Source of the DNA: Chrysomallon squamiferum
Lineage: Eukaryota; Mollusca; Gastropoda; Neomphalida; Peltospiridae
Reading direction: 5' to 3'
DNA length: 60,000 nucleotides
NCBI GenBank assembly: GCA_012295275.1
Contig: CM022674.1
Span: forward strand, 8,892,260 to 8,952,259
Positions 51,101 through 60,000 of the stretch are shown piece after piece. Each line of letters opens with the position of its first letter. Position 1 is the first letter of the stretch. The position numbers were made by a program, and so were the translations under genes. Under the pieces are notes generated by a model. The model saw nothing but the letters and a program-made list of their open reading frames with translations. It was not told the origin of the DNA and did no database searches.

Positions 51101-52594
51101 TATATTGTGATTTTCTTCAAAACTAACATATGTACAGATAGATCTTGAATCCCTGGAAATCTAGTAAAATTTAGACTAATTTAACTTGTGTGCCATGGGT
51201 ACAGTATTAACAAAAATATGTAAACAGCATAATGTTTTTATTTTAAAAAGAAATAATATTTTATTTATTAATGATACACTCTTATTGAAGAAATTTTATT
51301 TTTAAAATGATTTTAACAGTAAACAATATTTAATATTAGTGGATTAGTTTAAGAGAAATAAAACAGCATGTGATCAGAAATAATCCTAAAAAACATTATG
51401 GCAAATGTAAGAAATAGAGTTACCTTAACAGCTGTGCAAGAATGTCTATTGTTAATCTGTTAATTAAGCCATTGTCTGGATTTCTGCTGTACAGAATTAT
51501 GAAGTCTCGTGATGATACAAGTGATATCAATATTCCTGGCATCAGTAACCTACCAGGCTTTAGTAAGTTTTGTGAAAAAAGTAATCTGTTTTTCTACTGT
51601 ACATTTCTGTTTTGTACTTTAAAGAATTTGATTTATGATTAAATTTTATTCATATTTTGGTTCAGGTAGAATTTATCTCAGATTCATATATATTCACCAA
51701 CAGAATTTGTTTTTAATCCAGAATTTATTTATATAATTTTAAATTTTTTTATTAGGGCTAAAAACATTCAGCTATTTTGAGTTTAAATTTTGAGAATCAA
51801 CCGTCTCAAATATTAGAGTTTAAAATCATGTTTCCTATAAACCCATACACATGTTAAGCTCCACCTATATCGTAGCTAACAAAAAAGACTAAACTAAGCA
51901 GGCAGCCATACTTCTGTGCAATATTATTGGCAGACATGACACTGACACTGATGTCAGTCATTTGATTCCAAAAGATGACCAAACAAATCATTCAAGGATA
52001 GGCACAGATCAGAATGATAGAAGACAGATGCCTGTGAAGACAGCAGTGCATCGTGTCCACTATGGAGAGTCAGCTGTGTGCTGTAGGATAAGCGCTTGAA
52101 GATCAGTCAGAGCACACTGGCACATAAAGACTTGGAGAGGAGTAAATGGTCAATTCCTGCAGCACACAGTGGATGACTGAATTTAAGTTTAGAAACACAG
52201 CTGAAAAAAACATAACTCTCTGAATTGTCAGATTGTTTTGTCAGCAGTTATTTGACAGATGTTAATTTTCATGTTACTTGTTAGAGTATACCAAATTCTT
52301 TGATAGCTCAATATAATCGCAAGTGGTCTTTTTTTTCATTTTTTTAAATATTATCTATTGCATTGTACAAAATGGCAAGACTGTCAGTGAAAATATTGGG
52401 TGGTGCTTAACTTTTGTGCTGTGTAAATTTAATCTGTTAGTATCAGTATGCATCTTTTAATATTTTATATTAATTTTTTATTTTTTTATTTTTATACATT
52501 AGGTGGTAATGGTAATCCATATGAAAACATAGATAATCCAGGTCCATATCACAGTAATGTGGAAACAGCTGGTGAATCAGTTGTTCAGCCATAA
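48184..52594 (+). CDS. AGTRAP: AGTRAP-like multi-pass membrane protein, 7 exons
   Basis: The family binds the angiotensin II type-1 receptor tail in vertebrates; the role in invertebrates is not established. Exons: 48184-48210, 48695-48729, 49497-49611, 50038 to about 50113, 50128 or 50137, 51040-51073, 51432-51562, 52503-52594 (TAA 52592-52594). Phases agree throughout, giving 169, 174 or 177 aa depending on the exon 4 donor (human 159). Hydrophobic segments: LILKIIVVTHFILTLW, YMNAFMLAFGFWGIV, PILMFLVLLLFSFFQDCIFI and a fourth at MSIVNLLIKPLSGFLLYRIM. Key matches to human AGTRAP, from memory, are the opening LK..L.HW.LT.W pattern, the F.D...I.I..PR loop, and LLIKPLS followed by F..Y. The tail is hydrophilic with NPYENI and PGPYHSN. 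The start is the first ATG, ten codons before the first membrane segment is complete. Confidence 0.82.
51880..52200. other. GC-richer unique block inside the last AGTRAP intron
   Basis: Base composition is visibly less AT-rich than the flanks, with few homopolymers. No open frame or splice pair turns it into an exon. It could be an old transposon or SINE fragment. I cannot assign it. Confidence 0.3.
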
Positions 52595-55258
52595 ATAAGC
52601 AACATTACCATTCATAACACATGAAGACTAGACATTTATTTCTTACACATTTTTAATCATTGTAAATTTTTAATATACTCGCATTTGCTGGATTTCAAAA
52701 TTTTAAACATTGATTTATCTACAGTATGAGCAATATGTAACCTCTGAATGCACTGTTAATTATAAATTAGTAGTTCTTAAGTTGCTTTTTGTTTTAATCT
52801 TTGTACAGACTTCTAAAATTACATTTCATAATTTGTTTTCATTTTACCTACGTCATATTATTCAATTTATTACATTTATGTTTACAGTTGTATGAAAATA
52901 TTTTTTCAGTCTATTCACAAACGTGTTCCTGCATTACACAATTTTTGTTATAGCTTGCATAGCAATATTTATTTCATCTGAAAATGTGTACTGAAATAGG
53001 CATTATATCATACATTCCATAATGTTGTTCTGTGTCACCATTAGTTTGTAATGACATCTTACTCTGTTCTTTAAACTTTGGAGTCAGTTTAACATACACA
53101 CATATACAGAAATCTAAGTTTCAATTTAAAACATTTCTCTCCCATTGATTTTTTAATGTTATGATTTTCACTGTCTATGCAGTTCTGAATAAAGGTGCTG
53201 TGACTGTGTTGATATTGTGCCTCCACAAACTCTCACTGGTTTTCATAAAGGGTGACAGATCTTTTTATGGGTTTGTTACATAGGATTTGGTTTCATTGGC
53301 TGTTGTTTTTGTTTTTCTGTTAATTTGTTTTATCTGTTTATTGATTGTTTGTTTTACAATTATTCCTTTTCCCATACTTAGACTAGATAACTTTTTAAAT
53401 GCTTTTATTTTTTTTATTTTGATATAAAAATTATCAAAATTTCTGGTAAAAAAAATAATTTCAGAAGCAAATTAAATAAAACTTACTTTCCTGATATTTG
53501 TAAAAACAATAGTTTGATTATAATAAGGTAAAAATATAATTTATATTTTTTTCCTGTATAAGAATTTTACTAGGTTTGTCAAAATTACAATTACTACCTG
53601 TATAAATATTAGCTGTAGTGATGCATTACATATCATCTAATAGTTGTTTAAAAATGTTAAAAATTTGTGCAATAAATATATACATACAAACACTGTGATA
53701 GTATTTTTACTGATTATGTACCATTAATAATAACAACATTTATGTGATCAACTTGGAAATCAGGAGTCAAATTTGTAATAACGCTTAAGAAAAGTGATTA
53801 TAAAAACTACAAGTTGTTGTGATGATAAAAGCTCCCTTTTATACTCACAGGTTTAACAGATGGACACAAGTTTTTAAAACTACTGAATTTAAATAAATTC
53901 TTTTAAATATATATTACACTTAATGGACAGCGTTTAAAGATAAAAAAGTGAATTTAATTCATTTAAAATAATAATACAAATGAACAGAAGTCTGAAATTG
54001 AATTTTTCATTTCATGCAAGTAATTAAACAACAGGTTTTTATTTCATTGTGAAAAGTCATGATTATCATCAGTTACATGAAGAAGAAAAGACACTGACAA
54101 GTAATATTTTGTTTAAAACAGAAGTTTATATTTTTGATTGTTCAGCAACATCATATTTGAAAAAAAGTTATTTCAGTAATTGCCAAAATTTAAAATAAAA
54201 AAACAAAGCAGTCAGTCATTTTAATTTATATATTCTTTTATGTAAGATTATTACTAAAATAATTGGTTTATTATCTCCAGATTATGAGTGTTCTATTAGA
54301 AAATTCCAGCTAGGGCTTCTTTGTAATATATTAGTGTATATAATCTTGCTGCTAACTATATAATTTAAAATCACAGGTAACTGCTTTTTCTTATCCTAAT
54401 ATTTTTATTACATTAAACAACAGTTTTAATCACTTTTGTATATTCTGAATCTTCTTTATCTATTTTGCAAAACAAACTTAACATAACAATATTTCAACAT
54501 GGAGATATATTTAAAATTAACACTTAACATACTTCATCACTTAATAACATCACAATAATCTGCATTATAAAATAAATAACTTGTATAATGAAAATGTTTC
54601 TAGATTTTAATAATAATAAAAAAAGCTTTGCCAACTTATTTTTGTTTTTATCTTAATAATATCAGAAACAATTGTCAGTTACTGTAAGTCTAAATAAAGG
54701 TCTCAGCTACTGTTTTTCAAAACAGATTTAACAGTGTGTGGTGTTTTGTACGTACACACCCACACCCACACCCATTCATAATGTAAAAGAAACTAAGCCA
54801 AAGTGTATTTCAAACATGTACAACCACCATCTAGAATCAAAAACATTTTTAAAATTATATTTTTTTAGATAACTTTGGTGCAAAGTAGTTTCATTACACT
54901 TAGAGTACTTTTTTCTTTGAAGAACTTTGCTAATCATTGTAGTACACATTTCCTCATTAAAATGGTTTTTTTTTACTTTAGTCCCAGATTTGTTGTATTC
55001 AGTGGGTTAATTCTATTCTTATTCATCTTTGCTGAAAGAACCAACCATTCATTTCTGCAACACTATGATCTCTACCAATCTGTTTTTAAAAATTATTAAA
55101 CCTAGCTTCTTGATTCATAAGGAACAGATGAAATTGTTTGTTTTTTTGGTTGGGGGCATGTGTTTTGGATGGAATTCAGGTTTGTTTTACTATAGTTTTT
55201 AATTCTTTTATCTGTTCGGAATGTAAGACATATGGAAAGACTGTTATTAAAAAGCATG
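52595..55258. other. 3' UTRs and spacer between AGTRAP and PEX5 (convergent)
   Basis: No coding signal is seen. The left part is probably AGTRAP 3' UTR, with a good poly-A signal at 53188. The right part, adjoining 55258, must include PEX5 3' UTR. Confidence 0.5.
53188..53193 (+). terminator. Candidate poly-A signal for AGTRAP
   Basis: AATAAA followed within 15-35 nt by a GT-rich stretch (gtgctgtgactgtgttgata), as expected for a downstream element. It lies about 600 nt after the stop. Further AATAAA copies near 53475 and 53670 could be alternatives. Confidence 0.45.
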
Positions 55259-57073
55259 TCAAGAATGCATTCCAAACTCCTTATTGAGTATTTCAAGGTC
55301 ACTTTTATCACAAGCCTCATACAGGTCTGGTCGACCCATTAGAGACAAAGTCATTCTGAGAGTGGACCAGATGTTGTTAGACATCACAGATTTTGTTCCT
55401 GAAGGACCTCGACTTTGTTCTTGCATATTTAAAGCTGTTAGAAAATGTTCCACTGCTTCTCTGTAGAGTAAAAATTAAAAAATTACTTATTACATCCTTC
55501 TCTTTCATTTACTAATCAGTAGTTAACAAAAAAGAAAAGAAAGACCCTGACTTGTTTTGTATCAAGAACAAAGAAAAAACCCAAATAAATGAAGAGTACA
55601 GTTACTGGTAGGAAATATAAAATAAAATAAATTTAGATTAGTCTTCTGTAAACAAAAAAGAGAGACAAACAAATCACATTAGGAACTGATGTTTGACAAC
55701 AGTAAGAAACCACAAAAAAAAGTACTAATGATATTTCTTTACATTATTTCAAGTGAAGATGTACTACTTACCTATGTGCTCCAAGATTGATACAAGCAAT
55801 GCCTAGATTATATCGTGACCGAATGAAGCCAGGTGAAATTTGCAGTGCATTGTGATATGCATCTACTGCTTCTTCACTGCGGTTACCATTTGCAAGAGTA
55901 GCACCAAGTCTGTTCCATAGCAGAGCATCCTGGTAATAGAGTGTCATGTATCTTGTAGTTATATTCATTCTTAAAAACTAGAAAGGGGTTTTGTTACTGT
56001 TAATTACACAAATGTTAAAATAACTTTTAAGTGCTTCTTTTAAGCATGGATTGGTAATAAATAGTTTGTGTAATTATATTAAAATTTTAATATACTGTAA
56101 ATTAATTAAAATCATTTCACTATGTTAAATTAACAAAAAAACAAAATTTACTGTAAAAAGAAATCAAACCACTAGTGTTTTTGACATTGGTAAAAAAAAA
56201 TAAAAAATAAAAGTATTTCTTTCCACCAAATATGCATTGATAAATTTACATTACCTTTGGTTTAACTTGAAGTGCTGCAGTAAAACAATCCACTGCTTTG
56301 TTGTATTCTCCACTTAGGTTAAAGAGAATGCCAAGACAGCTCTGTTAAATGTAAAAAAACAAAAGAAGATATATCTGCAGCCAGCAAGGATTACCCTAAA
56401 TGCCAATAAACCCTTAATAACAAATAATATATTTAGGATCAATAAAAACATTTAAAGTCAGTCACTGACTAAAGATAAAATTATAGATTAAAAAAAAAAA
56501 AGAATTATATATATCTCAATGGTTTTTAGTATCAAAGGCAATGTCTCAATGAACATTTGGAACCTGTTACTAAGTCCAGTATTTTATATTTTCATTCATA
56601 TTGCTTTTATCTGTTTACCTGCACATCTGCATCTATCTGGCCTGGAGGAGACAATCTAACAGCTTGGAGGTAGAGGTCACTTATAGCACTATATTCATCA
56701 CTGCAATAAGAAAAATAGCTCATTCATTCAGCTGTAAATTATAAAAAGATACATACAAAATAGCAATGACTAGACAAATTTCTACTGTAAACATTTAGTT
56801 ATGTTAAAAAAAAGACAGACTTACTGGCTCATAAAGGATGATATGATTGGAGTTTTCTGTAGGTTTTCTCTGACTAGATGAGAATATTTGGGGTTGTGTT
56901 TGAGCCAGGACTTTAAGGCATGGCAGGCATGTGAGCCAAGAGACTCATTTGTGTAACTGACAGAAAGAGACAACCATGCTGTCAGATTTTCTGGTGACAA
57001 GTCAAGGCACCTAAAACAAAGATAAATAAACAGAAAATAATTACCACTAATTCTGAAGATAAGTTTAGGAGGT

Positions 57074-57111
<38 letters not shown>

Positions 57112-59313
57112 TTTAATTCAGATTTTTGAAAACAAGTAATAAGAAAGAAAACTACAAAACAAGATAAAACTAATATTCATTCATTGAAATCAAACAACTC
57201 TTACTGTCAGGAAAATCTCTGATTGTACAATAACAGTAAATAGAAGAGAAGACACTTACTTCTTAAGAGCAGCAATTGCAGCAGGCTCATTTTCATTTTC
57301 TGCCTGTGTAGTGCCAAGGTACTGCCAGGCCTGAAATCACCAAACATTTCTTTAAAAAAAATTAAGTTTGCTGACATTATATTTTTAACTAATGCCTCCT
57401 CATTCCTTTATTCCACAAATATTACTAATGTTATTGACAAAAAAAACAAGACACTGTAATAATTTTAATTTTTTTTTTTAATACTTAAATAACATGAACA
57501 TCTGCATTAAAAGATATTTTTACTATTGTTAACATGTTTTTCTTAATATATTTTTCCTACTGTCAGTGTTACTATTAATTCAGTTTTATATTTCTGCAAT
57601 AATCATCAGCTTTTTAAAAAAAATATAGGTAACACACCATCCTTGAATTATTATAAAAAGCAGTTTCAATACTACACATGGTTTTTAAAAGGTTTATAAT
57701 TAACAACATTACATTATAGCTGCTATATATTACCTGAATAGAAATGTAATCCATATTTTACATACCTCCATATGCATTTCATCTTTCTGAGCAGCAGCCT
57801 CAAACAACAACACAGCATTAGGTATGTCTCCTTGTTCTAGTTTCTTCAAACCTTCCTCAAATGGGTTAGGGTGATCAAGAAGCGGATTGTTCTCTTCAAA
57901 TTTATATTCCTTTAAAAAATATAAAAGATAAAATGGGAAAGTAGCAAATTACATTTTTTTAAATATTAGATAATCAATGAATATATTATGTGTGTAACAG
58001 ACAAAGGAAACAAAAGAAAACATATCTAAATAATACAAATTTAAATAATAAAAATATAAGTATTAAATGGAAACTTAGTTATTTATATTTAAACTAATAT
58101 ATTATTCTCTTTCACTGAAAAAAAGTCTACTAAAATTCAAATAAAATTAAAAACGGATTAGTTTCAATTTACAATTTTCAAATGCTCTTAACAGTACTGC
58201 TGAAATGACAAAACAGAATTCTACAATCTAAAGCACAGAGGAATAATAATTCTTAAAAACACAACATACATTATCACAAAAAAAGAAGAAATAATAATGA
58301 ATGTCTCAAACCTTAAATGGGTCAGACTGATCAAATTCTGTAAGCCACGGGTGTCTATCTCCCATAGAATTTGCACTGAAAAGAATAAGACTGATTACTT
58401 GTTTATAACATGCTCTGTACTTACTACCATGATCAGTCACATTCTGAATGGATCATACTGACAATAGCTATAATCTTTTTTTCTACTCAAGAAGCCACAA
58501 AATAATTAAAAGAAAATGAAAAAAAAATGAAAAATTCAAAATATTCTATGAGAAAAGTTTGTAATGTTATAAATATAAAGGTTTGACACAATTAGAGCAC
58601 AGATTCAAGAGATGCCACTACTGAAAAATATAAACTGCAAGACATCTTTATATAAACTGCAATAAATATTAAATAACAATTATAAACAAGTTGCCTGGTT
58701 TAGACAATATTGCAGGCCATCATATAACAGTGGTCATTTAAAAACTAATTTATCATATAAAAAAACAATTAGTCATACCTATCTACATCTTCCCAGTTTT
58801 TCTGAAGATTTGCCCAGAATTCATCACTTTCTTGATTGGAAGAGAATTCTGAAAACTCCTCAGCCCAGCGGTCTGTTAAACTCTTGTCAGCCTGCAACAC
58901 ACAGGATCATATTAACATTTAATTTAAATACAATCAGAAATAAACAAACAAAACATAAGAACTGTATAAAGACAAAAGACTGAAACATTAAAAAAAAAAA
59001 AAAAAAAAAAAAAGAAATAATTTGATTAACAAAATTTGAAACAGCTTTTTTATCGATCCCTAAGTATGCAGATCATGGCAAAACACATCAAAATATTCAT
59101 GCAGCCTAACATGACAGAAAATATCAGGTGTAACAGTTCTGTCAAAACACTGTCACAAATATGTAAGTGGCTACACCAATCATTATAGCTCACCTCCTCA
59201 CTAACAAACTGATGTGCCCAATCTTCTGACCTTTGCTGTGGTGATTTTTCTACCACTTTGTTATCTTTTATTGTTATTTCACCATCACCTATCCGCTTTA
59301 CAAACTTCATAAA
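55259..59313 (-). CDS. PEX5: Peroxisomal targeting signal 1 receptor PEX5 (C-terminal 408 aa; 5' exons outside window)
   Basis: It is the cytosolic receptor that binds PTS1 (-SKL) cargo and docks at the peroxisomal membrane. Ten minus-strand exons: 59313-59194, 58891-58779, 58375-58312, 57909-57766, 57330-57260, 57010-56825, 56700-56619, 56341-56255, 55929-55772, 55460-55259 (TGA). They total 1227 nt with consistent phases. Order: [13 protein letters not shown] segment, two WxxxF pentapeptides (WAHQF, WAEEF) of the type that bind PEX14/PEX13, HPWLTEFD, then the TPR array from [20 protein letters not shown] through [29 protein letters not shown] and [13 protein letters not shown] to [18 protein letters not shown], and the C-terminal helix ([14 protein letters not shown]). 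The match to vertebrate PEX5 is continuous. The N-terminal conserved Cys and earlier WxxxF motifs are not in this window. Confidence 0.93.
57080..57106. repeat. Poly-A run
   Basis: A 27-base A homopolymer in a PEX5 intron (a T run in the sense of the gene). A similar run lies at about 58,990-59,013. Confidence 0.85.
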
Positions 59314-60000
59314 CTGTGGACAAAGTGTTTGTAATTAACTTTCACTTTTACTCTTCAAAAAAAAAGAAATCAAATGATTTTCATAATTACCTATTTTAGT
59401 TTAATAAAAGTTAAATATTTTCTAATTATTTAAGACATATGGATACTCATTCAAATAATAAACTGAGGACATACATTCTATATTTAATCATTATGAAGTC
59501 ATATTTTGTTTCTTCAAAATGGATGTACTGAGAATTGTTGTCAATACCATGAAACAAAAGTCAGGATGTTAGCAAGCAGATTATACAATAATAATAACTA
59601 GCTGAAAATTTAAATAATCAAGTGAACTACATTAAAATTGACTGTTATTTTAAAAGAATGATATCATGCAACATTTATTTCCCTTGACATGTCAGTGCAA
59701 TTCCCCAATGGCAACTTGTGTAACAGAAAAAAGGAACAAAAGACAAATTTAAATAATGAAAATATTAAATAAAAACTTAGTATTTATATTTAAATTAATA
59801 CATAACTCCTCTTACTAAAAAAATATTGCAGTTAACCTCTCTTTGTCAGTCTAACATTATTCAAGTGAAATTTAAAACTCATCTGTTTTTATTTTTTTAA
59901 GAAAATTTTAATAATTAAAATAAAGATAAAACTGATGTTTATATAGTGCAGTTTCTATTAACAATGTTCAAATGCAATTAACAACACTGCTGAACTGACA
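59314..60000. other. PEX5 intron (partial)
   Basis: AT-rich DNA with no exon visible on the minus strand. It is presumed to be intron 5' of the exon ending at 59313. Confidence 0.5.

Noticed and set aside
1-60000. CRISPR arrays, bacterial operons, riboswitches, tRNA or rRNA genes
   Set aside because: The spliced animal genes exclude a prokaryotic source. The tandem arrays have no unique spacers. I found no sequence that folds convincingly as a full tRNA or rRNA.

Overview
This is animal (metazoan) nuclear DNA. It is very AT-rich, the genes are split into many short exons with long introns, and every intron I use has GT...AG ends. There are no operons or bacterial features. Simple repeats (TTA, TG/CA, poly-A) and minisatellites are abundant, and CpG is scarce almost everywhere. 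The proteins are clear orthologues of conserved animal genes but too diverged to be vertebrate. An invertebrate, probably a lophotrochozoan such as a mollusc (cephalopod possible), is my best guess; this is inference only.

Layout. Bases 1-16,017 hold no gene I can support, only AT-rich DNA, small repeats, a 39-bp minisatellite and a possible retrotransposon relic. Bases 16,018-39,401 (+) hold a complete 21-exon coding region for a Rap1 GTPase-activating protein (RAP1GAP family, about 733 aa). It has two consecutive GoLoco exons, a complete RapGAP domain with the catalytic Asn, a Ser/Pro-rich tail and a C-terminal coiled coil. Its introns carry five minisatellites; one of them (35.2-36.35 kb) is built from tandem copies of an exon end plus its splice donor. 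Bases 43,792-44,882 (-) hold the mitoribosomal protein mS38/AURKAIP1. Around 47.04-47.24 kb is a broken Tigger/pogo-like transposase relic. Bases 48,184-52,594 (+) hold a seven-exon AGTRAP-like membrane protein. Bases 55,259-59,313 (-) hold the C-terminal ten exons of PEX5, the peroxisomal import receptor; its N-terminus lies beyond the right edge.

The four genes do not form one pathway: they cover Rap1/G-protein signalling, mitochondrial translation, a small membrane protein and peroxisomal import. RAP1GAP and AURKAIP1 converge, AURKAIP1 and AGTRAP diverge across a CpG-richer region, and AGTRAP and PEX5 converge. The human orthologues of three of the four (AURKAIP1, AGTRAP, RAP1GAP) all lie in 1p36, which suggests old linkage.

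The most notable signals are the exon-junction minisatellite, whose units look like 36-39 nt in-frame mini-exons, and the two tandem phase-0 GoLoco exons. All exon models were spliced by eye from reading frame, splice sites and remembered homology; no alignment was run.
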